From UBA1672 sp050633505 (GTDB lineage Bacteria; Pseudomonadota; Alphaproteobacteria; Micavibrionales; Micavibrionaceae), in contig JBOEGQ010000009.1 in the NCBI GenBank assembly GCA_050633505.1, forward strand, positions 62,001 to 126,000: DNA of 64,000 nt. The letters are read 5' to 3'. The notes beneath the pieces were generated by a model, which was given only the letters and a program-made list of their open reading frames with translations, did no database searches and was not told where the DNA came from. Positions within the stretch are counted from its first letter, which is position 1. Each line of letters begins with the position of its first letter. This document shows, one piece after another, positions 26,952 through 34,656 of this stretch. The position numbers and the translations under genes are program-made.

Positions 26952-26999
26952 GCTTTATTTGTAGAGCGAATTGCCAATCTGTGCAAGGGAAAGCCGATA

Positions 27000-27545
27000 T
27001 TATTCGGTGCTTTCCTGTTTTGTCTTATTGTCCTGAAATGGTGTTACATAAAGGGCGATATATTCCTTCGCGGTAGATTCCAGTTCTTCGGCACTTAAGA
27101 GTTCTTTTTGCTCTGGTTTTCTTTTCTCCATGCCTTCTTGCATGGCAGTGAAAATTTTCGATGCGGCTTGATTATTTTGGGCATTTGCCGCGGCGAACCA
27201 GCCATAAGCCTCTTTTGCGGCTTGTGCCATTTCCTGTTTCGTCTTGTCATCGTTAACTTTAGATATACGCAGATATCCTGCAATATATTGCGCATCGGCG
27301 TGTCCTTGCTTGGCTGCCATATCGAACCATTTCAAACTTTCAAAGACGCGCTCTTTTTTTGATACAAATTCGCTTAGTTTAACGCCGTCCAATATGTGTT
27401 TTCCAAATGCAAATTGTGCGTCCGCATCACCGGCGATCGCCTTTTCCTTTATCTGTTGGTGTTCGGCGGATAGCTCCTGTGCGTATGATGCAGGGGCAAA
27501 TGCGAAGAGTGCAAAGAGTGTAAGGGTTAGGAATAGAATGCGCAT
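27000..27545 (-). CDS. Exported Sel1-repeat protein, copy A
   Basis: The 181-residue protein has a signal peptide (MRILFLTLTLFALFAFAPASYA) and Sel1-type helical repeats: GDADAQFAFGKHILDG and ESLKWFDMAAKQGHADAQYIAGYLRIS, then EAYGWFAAANAQNNQAA. It ends EYIALYVTPFQDNKTKQESTE (given in part). It is a clear paralogue of the gene at 28391-28918, with the same signal type, repeat order and C-terminal ALYVTPFQ tail. Sel1 repeats bind proteins; in exported form they often act in envelope complexes. Partners are unknown. It lies 37 bp downstream of the lipoprotein gene. Confidence 0.85.
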   Translation of the reverse strand: MRILFLTLTLFALFAFAPASYAQELSAEHQQIKEKAIAGDADAQFAFGKHILDGVKLSEFVSKKERVFESLKWFDMAAKQGHADAQYIAGYLRISKVNDDKTKQEMAQAAKEAYGWFAAANAQNNQAASKIFTAMQEGMEKRKPEQKELLSAEELESTAKEYIALYVTPFQDNKTKQESTE

Positions 27546-27582
27546 AGGATGTCCTTAAAATGTGTGTTGTGTTTTATGGTGC

Positions 27583-28350
27583 TTATTTTTTATCACAATA
27601 AGCGACTTGTAGTTTCATAAGCAAGCTGCCGCCTGTTTTGAATTCAAATTCAGCATATTCTTCTTTTGACACGTCACCTTTTTTGTATTTTTCAATGAAT
27701 TCACAGGCTTCAATCATTTCTGCTTCGTCCTTGAACTTACCGGGGCCGGTTAAGGCTTTAACCGTGCTGGATTCGGTGTTATCGGGTGTTGAAGATGTCG
27801 ATGATTTTGCGGGGTGTTTCTTTTTACAATCCCGATCTTTCAGATATTCTGTATTAATATAGTTATATTCGCCGCGATCTAGTTCATCTTGGTATTGCGT
27901 TCCTGAAACCAGAGGGTTTGCACAGTAATTTAACTGAAGATAAGTCATTAAATGACTGTCTTTTTCCAGTCCCAACTGTTCTATTTCTTCTTTCGATGCT
28001 TCGCCCTTCTTCTGCTTTTCTAAAATATCACAGGCTTTTCTTAATTCGGTTTCATTTTTAAATTTTCCAGAGTCAAAAAGTGGCTTAAGAATAAGAGCGT
28101 TTGTAAATTTTTGTTTTTCTATGTGCTTCTCTAAGGATACTTTACTTGCCTTGGTTTGTTTACTTACATTGATCATATTACACTGGCATAGTTCAATCGA
28201 ATGGCCTTGGCTTTGGCAAAATGTCATGTACTGATCTTTATGAACACGTTTGGGGTCAAACTCTTTTGTTTCTTCTGCGCTGCATGATACGGATATCATT
28301 GCCGTTCCGATCAAAAGCATAAATCCGAAAAATCTGGTTGTCTGTTTCAT
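27583..28350 (-). CDS. Lipoprotein with two internal repeats
   Basis: The 255-residue product has a lipoprotein-type signal ending SVSC (Cys about 23). Two similar segments of about 55 residues follow. One runs from SGKFKNETELRKACDILEK to YLQLNYCANP, the other from PGKFKDEAEMIEACEFIEK to KLQVAYCDKK. Each has a KxGxxSKEE turn and paired cysteines, so each may be a disulfide-stabilised helical unit. A Ser/Thr-rich linker (KSSTSSTPDNTESST) separates them. The family is unrecognised. The gene is framed by two Sel1-repeat paralogues on the same strand, so the three probably form one envelope operon. Confidence 0.75.
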   Translation of the reverse strand: MKQTTRFFGFMLLIGTAMISVSCSAEETKEFDPKRVHKDQYMTFCQSQGHSIELCQCNMINVSKQTKASKVSLEKHIEKQKFTNALILKPLFDSGKFKNETELRKACDILEKQKKGEASKEEIEQLGLEKDSHLMTYLQLNYCANPLVSGTQYQDELDRGEYNYINTEYLKDRDCKKKHPAKSSTSSTPDNTESSTVKALTGPGKFKDEAEMIEACEFIEKYKKGDVSKEEYAEFEFKTGGSLLMKLQVAYCDKK

Positions 28351-28390
28351 TTTATGAATTCCTCAATGTGCATTTTATGGATGATTTGTA

Positions 28391-28918
28391 TTATTCGGCG
28401 CTTTCCTGCTTGTTGTTGTTTTGAAACGGTGTGACATAAAGTTCGATATACTCATCTGCCAAAGAAGTAAATTCTTCGGGATTCATAATCTTTAGATCTT
28501 CTTCTGTTGCGTTTTTCATGTTCTCTTGCAGTTGGGAAACTATTTTTGTTGCGGGTTTGTGTTTTTGTGTGCTTGCCGCAAAGAGCCATGCATAGCCTAT
28601 TTTGGCAGCTTCCTTTTTCTCTGCATCAGTTTTTAGTTCGTGACTGGATAGCATACGTAGAAACCCGGCTGTAAATTGGGCGTTGGCATCACCTTGTTTT
28701 GCGGCCATTTCAAGCCATTCTATGCCTTCAGATACAGATTCTTTGAGGTCACCTGTGCCTGTAACAAAGGCTTCCCCAAGTTGCATTTGTGCCTTGATAT
28801 CACCGGCCAGTGCCTTTTCCTTCATCTCCTGAAACGGAACAGGCAGATCTTCTGCGTGTGACGCGGGGATAAGTGTGAATACAGCCAATAATGTAAAGGT
28901 CAGAAAAAATGCGCGCAT
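28391..28918 (-). CDS. Exported Sel1-repeat protein, copy B
   Basis: The 175-residue protein has a signal peptide (MRAFFLTFTLLAVFTLIPASHA). Sel1-like repeats follow: GDIKAQMQLGEAFVTGTGD, SEGIEWLEMAAKQGDANAQFTAGFLRM and IGYAWLFAASTQKHKPA. The tail ADEYIELYVTPFQNNNKQESAE (given in part) matches copy A at 27000-27545 closely. The pair arose by duplication, with the repeat-containing lipoprotein gene between. It is the first gene of the three, with a 150-bp gap to the divergent GDTDH gene, which should hold its promoter. Confidence 0.85.
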   Translation of the reverse strand: MRAFFLTFTLLAVFTLIPASHAEDLPVPFQEMKEKALAGDIKAQMQLGEAFVTGTGDLKESVSEGIEWLEMAAKQGDANAQFTAGFLRMLSSHELKTDAEKKEAAKIGYAWLFAASTQKHKPATKIVSQLQENMKNATEEDLKIMNPEEFTSLADEYIELYVTPFQNNNKQESAE

Positions 28919-29070
28919 AATGGTTATCCTTTAAAATAATCTAGAAAGCCACATAGCCCTACCATAGATGCCTGAACTGTAAAAGATTTTAAAATTAAGG
29001 GGCTAGTCGTTTATTTGCATAATTTGAATTGTGTACGTATACTCCTGCAATAATATATTGGGTTGATATT

Positions 29071-30066
29071 ATGAAGAAATTTCAAAAAGTAAAAAGCAGT
29101 ATACAAAATGTATTTCTGGCTGCTGGTCTTGCGTATATGGGGCTTATACCGCAAGAAACACCATATGATCCTGAGCAGGAGGTGACCGCCAATGAAACGC
29201 AGCTTAAATTACTGGAAAAAGTGAGAGAAAACTACGATTTTGTGGTGATGGGGGATACTGATCATGAATCGCCTTATGTGACATTATATACATTACAACC
29301 AGATGTGCTTAATGCCTTAAAAAAAGATGATGAGGCAAATATATCGACTGAATACGGTATTCATCACAACACATTACTTTGGAGTGGTACCAAAGATCCT
29401 GATTTCGAAGAAAAGTGTAAAAATCAATTGATTGGCAGTTGGTTACAGAATGATGAAGCCGAGAGCGAGATTTGTAAGTCTTTTGGTACTGCAATAGATG
29501 ATCCGCAGTTACAATTTTTTGCGGTCGACCAACGTTTCGCAGGTGATAGTCGTCCCTTTGGTCGCGGGCAAATTATTATCAGTAAATTATTTGAGGCGCA
29601 GGAATATCTGTTTGGTAAAACAGATGGGGGCGCACCGACCATGATGCTGGCGACGACGGGGTTGTATTTTTTAAATGATGAACCGCTTGTTAATGATGTT
29701 CGTACGGTAGATGCAATTACAGACTATGGCAGTGGTGGTAAAGATAGTGGTGTCATTATTTATGGTGCGAAGCACTTCCAGTATAAAGAAGATGACAACG
29801 GGCAGCCTATGGACATGAAATCGCTTCTGGAAGAAAAGGGGTATTCTGTCTGTGTGGTAAATATCCATGAAAGTGAGAAAACCAGAAAAGTTCTTAATGA
29901 ATATGTTCTGGATGAAGATAATCCGGCTGATATTGACATTGTTGTTTTACCTTCAGATGATCATCCAGTCGGAATCCATGTTATGAATCCCGAATTGGAT
30001 GAGTTGTATACAGAGGCTCTGGATCTGGAAGTAGCAGAGCCGCCGAATAATGATCTAAGTGTTTAA
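29071..30066 (+). CDS. GDTDH protein, possibly ChaN/TraB/TIKI-superfamily-like
   Basis: ATG 29071 is preferred to an in-frame upstream codon at 29029. A weak hydrophobic N-terminus (VFLAAGLAYMGLIP) may be an uncleaved signal. The motif order is YDFVVMGDTDHES at about residue 50, QFFAVDQRFAG in the middle and VIIYGAKHFQ near residue 240, followed by LLEEKGYSVCVVNI. This order of an acidic-x-H motif, a mid Asp/Arg motif and a late G-x-x-H motif recalls the ChaN/TraB/TIKI metal-dependent fold, though with GDTxH in place of GExH. The second such protein is at 31861. The assignment is tentative. Confidence 0.5.
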   Translation: MKKFQKVKSSIQNVFLAAGLAYMGLIPQETPYDPEQEVTANETQLKLLEKVRENYDFVVMGDTDHESPYVTLYTLQPDVLNALKKDDEANISTEYGIHHNTLLWSGTKDPDFEEKCKNQLIGSWLQNDEAESEICKSFGTAIDDPQLQFFAVDQRFAGDSRPFGRGQIIISKLFEAQEYLFGKTDGGAPTMMLATTGLYFLNDEPLVNDVRTVDAITDYGSGGKDSGVIIYGAKHFQYKEDDNGQPMDMKSLLEEKGYSVCVVNIHESEKTRKVLNEYVLDEDNPADIDIVVLPSDDHPVGIHVMNPELDELYTEALDLEVAEPPNNDLSV

Positions 30067-30075
30067 TGCTTGAGA

Positions 30076-31608
30076 TCAGGCATATTCGATTTCCGGTGCG
30101 GTTTGCTTTTGATCTTTATCCTGATCGGGGGTAGCGGATGGTTGAACGATCTGTCCGTTCATTTCAACACGCACCTTTCCGTTTTGATCAAGTGTGACAC
30201 GAGCCAGCTCCCGTTCGCTTGGTAGCCGGTATTGTTCCTCACGTTTCTCACGATCGAGATATCCGGTTACATCGTCTTTATAATAGTCGATTTCTTGATG
30301 TGTGGTTTTAAGGAAAGATCCGAATTGTTTGTGGTGTTGATCCGTCAGTGTTTGTTCATTTGCGGCTTGTTTATAATCCAAATCATTGCGTTTTTCGCGC
30401 CAGTCGACTAATTCAAAATCGCCTTGTGAATTATACGCGCAAAATGTCGTATTGCCGTCAATCCAGCTTCCCGCATCGGTTAGTTTGATCGGGCGAGGAT
30501 TTGTTTTTTGTTCTTCTGTCTTGTCGTTATAATATGACGGGCGCAGACCCTTGATGTTTATTTTGTCCAGCAGGTCTGTATTTGGTTTTGAGTCGATAAG
30601 ATTCATCAATTCCGTTGGTTTTTGATATCCCATATCTTTTAAAACCAGCGCCGCACTTCGGACGGTTTTATTGACATGTTTTTGTGACAAACCGTCTACG
30701 ATTTTTTTCCCATGTGCCATAAGAAATTGAAGAGTTAGCTTTCTGGCGGTATTGCCGACAGAATCCCCAAAAGTATCAGCGAGGCGCTTTCCAATATCAG
30801 ATATAGACTCATCAGATGTACCGGTGATTTTATTTTTAAGAGAGTTATACGCGGTTCTTAGTGCGCCATGCGGGCTGATGATTTTATCTTCCGGTAAATG
30901 GCGGTGGCCGATAACCACACGATCAACACCATATTTATGTCCTGCATAGGCATAGGATTTGTCGTATCCCAAGGCAGAGAGCAGCGTTTTGGTTGTTTTC
31001 TTCGTTTGTGATGCCATATCGGTATCACGTTTTGCACCATCACGTGACAGGCGTCTGTATTCGTCATCTGCGGCCTCTAAAATGTCTTGTTGGACGATTT
31101 GGGAGTCGAATTGGTGACCATGTACGATGATTGCTTTTTCCTTTGGGGTTTCAATGAATACACCGGGGGCAATTTGCATGCCAATATCAGATCCCTTTTG
31201 CGCAATACCTTCTTCCATTTGTCTGTCATTATGATTGCCTTCGGTATCAATAACGATTGTGCCGTGTTTTTCTTTCATACGGTTCATAATATCGATGACG
31301 CATTTTTGCATTTCGGTGAATTCTTTGCCTTCACCTTCCCATCCGTCAAACCAGTCGCCATTGCGGACAATGACATCCGCGCCACCTGATTGGTGAACAT
31401 GGTGCAACATCTCATAAAGGTGCGCGGCGTCTGATTGTTTTAGTGGGAAGTGCACATCCGAAAAATTGATAATCGAATATTGCTTATCAGACCCTTGTGT
31501 TTCAGGGGCGTTTGTATTCGCAACAAAGTTAAGATGTGCTTGTCTGAATGCAGGCGTGTGTGCGCCATAAAGAGGCGTCACGCCTCCCTGATCGAGGCTT
31601 GTACTCAT
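30076..31608 (-). CDS. Calcineurin-like metallophosphoesterase with long C-terminal extension
   Basis: The 510-residue protein has no signal. All five metal motifs are present in order: SDVHF (D51, H53), NGDWFDGW (D85), EGNHND (N125, H126), VHGHQFD (H163, H165) and IGHRH (H235, H237). The spacing resembles LpxH-type and UDP-diacylglucosamine hydrolase relatives more than Ser/Thr phosphatases. About 260 residues after the motif region form an unrecognised, helical and charged extension. It lies between, and opposite in strand to, two GDTxH genes, a grouping worth attention. Substrate is unknown. Confidence 0.85.
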   Translation of the reverse strand: MSTSLDQGGVTPLYGAHTPAFRQAHLNFVANTNAPETQGSDKQYSIINFSDVHFPLKQSDAAHLYEMLHHVHQSGGADVIVRNGDWFDGWEGEGKEFTEMQKCVIDIMNRMKEKHGTIVIDTEGNHNDRQMEEGIAQKGSDIGMQIAPGVFIETPKEKAIIVHGHQFDSQIVQQDILEAADDEYRRLSRDGAKRDTDMASQTKKTTKTLLSALGYDKSYAYAGHKYGVDRVVIGHRHLPEDKIISPHGALRTAYNSLKNKITGTSDESISDIGKRLADTFGDSVGNTARKLTLQFLMAHGKKIVDGLSQKHVNKTVRSAALVLKDMGYQKPTELMNLIDSKPNTDLLDKINIKGLRPSYYNDKTEEQKTNPRPIKLTDAGSWIDGNTTFCAYNSQGDFELVDWREKRNDLDYKQAANEQTLTDQHHKQFGSFLKTTHQEIDYYKDDVTGYLDREKREEQYRLPSERELARVTLDQNGKVRVEMNGQIVQPSATPDQDKDQKQTAPEIEYA

Positions 31609-31860
31609 TTAAAACCGTCCATATTTCCGTGTGTTATGTCTATGAAGATTCGTGACGTCTTGCATACACATATATGTCTAAACCAAGGTCACAATGACGG
31701 AAATTTTATTGCGGTGCAAGAAAATATTTAACGTATTGTTATTGCTTATATTTCTATGAAGTTATTAAATTTGAAGTCTCCGTATTTTTTATGTATAGTG
31801 GATAAAAGCGGAAATTTGGCAAAAACATAAAAAACAATCATGCCGAATAAGGTGATCGAT

Positions 31861-33009
31861 GTGACAGAAAACAATGACACTCCAAATCGTACGGAATCCG
31901 TCGACCTTGGCCTAGTTGATAGCTACAAGGTCGGGTTTTCTGATGCGTTGCGTATGGGGGTGACATGGGCAGATAAAACGTTGCTTGGTGATACCAATCA
32001 TGGGGCATATGCAAAGATATTAGGTGCATTGGTTGAACCGGAAGCGCAAACCGCAATGGCTGAAGGTGGGGCGACCCATGTGTTTCTTGAGTATCCGCAA
32101 GGGATACAGCCATTGGTCAATCAGTTTCAGCGCCATGCGGCCAAAACAGATCAATCAGAAAACTTTGGTATCTTTACCAAAAAATTTATGGATTACAGAG
32201 TTAGCATGAAGGGTGATACGTGGAAGCATCCGGCAGATAAAGATGGAACACCGACAGAGGGTGCGTCTGAAGACTTTCTTGAAAATTATATGGCGCCTTT
32301 TATACAAAACGCAACGCATGTTGGGATTAAGGTGCACTTGTTAGATGACCTCGATGGTCTTTTTGAGCAAGGCGCTGTTGATTTTGAGCGTCAGAAATTA
32401 AATAGATATTCAGATGAAATTAAAGAAATCAAAGAAAAAATGGGTGAAGATGACCCACGTGCAGCGCGCAAAATAGAGCGTTTGCAAGGTAAGATTGACA
32501 AGAGGCTACCAGGGTATGTTGAAGATTATCAGAAGTTTCTTTTGAAAAGGAATGATGATGAAGATACGGCGCAAACGGTGAATAAGGCCGCCAATGGTGA
32601 AAAGGCCGTCATTTTATATGGTGGTGTCCATGGGGCGCGGCACGATGATTTTGAAGAGCATCTGGATGGTAAATCTTTAAAAATTGATATTGCGGTTAGC
32701 CGTGCAGAATATGAAGGATTCTACGCTGGGGCGATGGATAAATTTAATCGTTTCTTGGGTGGTGGTGGTAAGGCCGACGCGGTTGAAACGCCTTCGCGTT
32801 TTGGTGAAGATCCGGCTGATCTTGTTTATTTCCTTGATGAAGGTGTTTTAAGTACCACGGTAAATACACCGCCTGAATTGGTGCAGAAACTCAATGAAAT
32901 GGCGGCCCCTTTACCGTCATCGGAACCTCTGCCGGAGGAAAGCGCCAATGATGAAATATACGATGTTTCCGGTACATCAAACGCAACAATTCCCGGCGCA
33001 AATCGTTAG
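31861..33009 (+). CDS. GDTNH protein, possibly ChaN/TraB/TIKI-superfamily-like
   Basis: GTG 31861 has an AAGGTG at a suitable distance; ATG 31840 has no ribosome site, so the start is uncertain. The protein shows DKTLLGDTNHGAY, then HVFLEYPQGIQPL, a VHLLDDLDGL segment and KAVILYGGVHGARHDDFEEHL near residue 260. This repeats the motif plan of the 29071 gene and suggests a shared fold despite low identity. A coiled-coil-like charged region (IKEIKEKMGEDDPRAARKIERL) sits between the motifs. The C-terminus is Pro/Glu-rich. It has no signal peptide, so unlike its relative it may be cytoplasmic. Function unknown. Confidence 0.5.
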   Translation: MTENNDTPNRTESVDLGLVDSYKVGFSDALRMGVTWADKTLLGDTNHGAYAKILGALVEPEAQTAMAEGGATHVFLEYPQGIQPLVNQFQRHAAKTDQSENFGIFTKKFMDYRVSMKGDTWKHPADKDGTPTEGASEDFLENYMAPFIQNATHVGIKVHLLDDLDGLFEQGAVDFERQKLNRYSDEIKEIKEKMGEDDPRAARKIERLQGKIDKRLPGYVEDYQKFLLKRNDDEDTAQTVNKAANGEKAVILYGGVHGARHDDFEEHLDGKSLKIDIAVSRAEYEGFYAGAMDKFNRFLGGGGKADAVETPSRFGEDPADLVYFLDEGVLSTTVNTPPELVQKLNEMAAPLPSSEPLPEESANDEIYDVSGTSNATIPGANR

Positions 33010-33052
33010 GCCGTTTCCAAAAATAATCCAAAAATATGAGAGATGAAAAGGT

Positions 33053-33148
33053 GGAAGATCGGATACGACCCGAAAAAATTCGTTGGTGGCTGCTTCCTTT
33101 CGGACCTGACCGGAGTACAAGCGAGATTTCGCCCGCACCAATCTTCCG
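33053..33148 (-). ncRNA. ffs: Signal recognition particle RNA (4.5S-type)
   Basis: The minus strand carries the conserved SRP domain IV core GGTCAGGTCCGAAAGGAAGC followed by AGCC (split here; 33087-33110 region). It is flanked by pairing ends: GGAAGAT at the 5' side (33141-33147) and ATCTTCC at the 3' side (33053-33059). This gives a hairpin-shaped RNA of about 96 nt. SRP RNA with Ffh targets membrane proteins to the translocon. A TTGCAA-N17-TATAAA promoter lies immediately upstream. End positions are estimated from the pairing and may be off by a few bases. Confidence 0.95.
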
Positions 33149-33154
33149 GTTGCC

Positions 33155-33183
33155 TTTATAAGGGGGCTATGATCGCTTTGCAA
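33155..33183 (-). promoter_or_regulatory. Sigma-70 promoter of ffs
   Basis: On the minus strand the -35 TTGCAA (33178-33183) and -10 TATAAA (33155-33160) are separated by exactly 17 bp. The transcript would start about 7 bp after the -10, at the 5' base of the SRP RNA stem. The match in sequence, spacing and position makes this one of the clearest promoters in the window. Confidence 0.85.
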
Positions 33184-33251
33184 GTTTTTTTGGTTGTGGT
33201 GATATTTGAATCCTTATTTTAATCCGATTCACTATCTTTCATCGGTTATTC

Positions 33252-33280
33252 TTGACAGTAGTCATAAAAACTGCTTTAAG
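33252..33280 (+). promoter_or_regulatory. Promoter of the cold-shock gene
   Basis: TTGACA (33252-33257), a 17-bp spacer and TTTAAG (33275-33280) form a sigma-70-type promoter. Transcription from about 33287 would give a leader of roughly 220 nt before the cold-shock ATG. Long structured leaders that refold at low temperature are typical of cspA genes. Confidence 0.65.
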
Positions 33281-33286
33281 TGCTCT

Positions 33287-33505
33287 TAGTTTGAAATACA
33301 CGGTACGACGAGACGAATTTATAAGAGACCGCTATCATTTTTGTTAAGAAGATAATAGCGACGGAAGCAAAACTCCTCCTTTTACAAAGTCTGTTTGAGC
33401 GACGTTATTGTTCACCCTTTTTTAAAAAGGTAGGACTGGTCAAACATTATGGCTTACATGCGCGGTGCATGAAGCTTAACCGAATTGCTAGAAGGAAAAA
33501 ATATC
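33287..33505 (+). promoter_or_regulatory. Long 5' leader of the cold-shock gene
   Basis: The leader has no open frame of interest. It contains a run of A/T-rich and short pairing segments and ends with a GAAGGA ribosome site just before ATG 33506. Its length and position match known cspA-type thermo-responsive untranslated regions. The refolding is inferred, not shown. Confidence 0.5.
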
Positions 33506-33712
33506 ATGGCAACAGGAACAGTAAAATGGTTTAACCCAACTAAAGGTTTTGGCTTTATCGAGCCTGACGATGGTGGAAAAGATGTGTTTGTACACATTTC
33601 ATCTGTTGAGAGAGCTGGTATCAGTTCACTAAACGAAGGTGACAAAGTTGAGTATGAAATTCAGAGTGAGCGCGGTAAAGAATCTGCGCACAATCTAAAG
33701 AAAGCTGCTTAA
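33506..33712 (+). CDS. Cold-shock protein (CspA family)
   Basis: This is an OB-fold RNA chaperone of 68 residues. ATG 33506 with GAAGGA upstream is the true start, giving MATGTVKWFNPTKGFGFIEPD. Both RNA-binding motifs are present: KGFGFI (RNP1) and DVFVHISSVE (RNP2). The end reads ERGKESAHNLKKAA. It has a long leader and a strong terminator, so it is a single-gene unit. Cold induction is likely from the leader, but many alphaproteobacterial Csps respond instead to growth phase. Confidence 0.97.
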   Translation: MATGTVKWFNPTKGFGFIEPDDGGKDVFVHISSVERAGISSLNEGDKVEYEIQSERGKESAHNLKKAA

Positions 33713-33752
33713 TTACATATCTCTTTAGATATAAAAGCAGAAATAATTTTGA

Positions 33753-33782
33753 AACGGGGGGCCAAGTGCCTCCCGTTTTTTT
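33753..33782 (+). terminator. Intrinsic terminator of the cold-shock gene
   Basis: A 10-bp stem AACGGGGGGC / GCCTCCCGTT (one G-T pair, loop CAAGT) runs directly into a run of seven T. It lies 40 bp after the stop codon. Confidence 0.9.
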
Positions 33783-33799
33783 GTGATAGTGGTTGAGGC

Positions 33800-33828
33800 T
33801 TGCTTTTGATTATGTGTCGCTGTATGAA
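33800..33828 (+). promoter_or_regulatory. Probable promoter of the iron-uptake operon
   Basis: TTGCTT (33800-33805) and TATGAA (33823-33828) are separated by 17 bp. The start would fall near 33835, inside the Fur-box-like sequence, so a bound repressor would block it. The -10 match is only moderate. Confidence 0.5.
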
Positions 33829-33829
33829 T

Positions 33830-33848
33830 GATCTTGATAATCATTTTC
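33830..33848 (+). promoter_or_regulatory. Fur-box-like operator
   Basis: The 19-mer GATCTTGATAATCATTTTC matches the classical Fur consensus GATAATGATAATCATTATC at 16 of 19 positions, counted by eye. It overlaps the expected transcription start of an iron-transport pair. Iron-dependent repression is strongly suggested; alphaproteobacteria can use Fur, Mur or Irr, so the regulator's identity is inferred. Confidence 0.7.
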
Positions 33849-33866
33849 ATTTGAAAGGTCATACCG

Positions 33867-34622
33867 ATGAACAAATTTTTGATAATTGCAGGTGTGTCTG
33901 CTTTTGCTCTGGCTATGCCAATATATGCGATGGCGGAAGATGCACATAAAGATGAAGTACATCATACGCAGGAACACGGTCATGACCACGACCATGATCA
34001 TGGAGACGAAGCAGAGCACTATGAGGCCATTGATGTTCAGACCTCAGAACAGGCATTCTCTTTATTGGATGAAAAAACAGCGGTCATTGCGGATGTTCTA
34101 AAAAAGGAAGAAGCGCTTGAGTTTCTTGAGCTGGAATCCATTCATGAGGTGACATATACATTGGAAGCGGCCGTTGATAAAATCCGCGCCGATAATGCCG
34201 CAGATAGCGCGAAAATTGATACATTGGATGAGGCCGTACAGGCCATCCATTATGCATCTGAAAATCAGGAAGAAGCCAAGGTTCGTACGTGGTTTGTAAA
34301 ATTACAGGCTTCTGTTTCGGCGATTAAGCAAAAGTCGGAAGATGTAAAGCCTGAGAAGAAAGCGTTCTATGAAATTGTGATTAAGGATCATAAATTCTCA
34401 CCCGAGGAAATAACCGTTCCGGCAGGGGAGAAGATTAAGCTTATTATTGATAATCAGGATCCAACCCCTGAGGAATTTGAAAGCCATGATATGAACCGTG
34501 AAAAAATCATTGGTGGAAATAAAAAGGCAATTATCTTTGTTGGCCCGCTTAAGCCGGGTAAATACCATTTCTTTGGTGAGTTTAACATGAAGACTGCCAA
34601 TGGTTATGTTATTGCGAAATAA
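33867..34622 (+). CDS. Periplasmic cupredoxin-domain protein of an iron-uptake system
   Basis: The 251-residue protein has a signal peptide ending YAMA, then a strongly His/Asp-rich stretch (HKDEVHHTQEHGHDHDHDHGDE) able to bind metal. A helical middle part (residues about 60-165) is followed by a cupredoxin-like domain: YEIVIKDHKFSPEEITVPAGEKI, then SHDMNREKIIGG and PGKYHFFGEF (motifs in part). This is the EfeO-type cupredoxin form used with FTR1 permeases. It starts 19 bp after the Fur-like site and is followed after 34 bp by the FTR1 gene. Confidence 0.85.
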   Translation: MNKFLIIAGVSAFALAMPIYAMAEDAHKDEVHHTQEHGHDHDHDHGDEAEHYEAIDVQTSEQAFSLLDEKTAVIADVLKKEEALEFLELESIHEVTYTLEAAVDKIRADNAADSAKIDTLDEAVQAIHYASENQEEAKVRTWFVKLQASVSAIKQKSEDVKPEKKAFYEIVIKDHKFSPEEITVPAGEKIKLIIDNQDPTPEEFESHDMNREKIIGGNKKAIIFVGPLKPGKYHFFGEFNMKTANGYVIAK

Positions 34623-34656
34623 GGCAAATTAAACGATCACAAGATAGGTTGATACT

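Noticed and set aside
32977..33183. 68-codon minus-strand frame over the SRP RNA
   Set aside because: It overlaps the ffs gene and its promoter and has no coding support.
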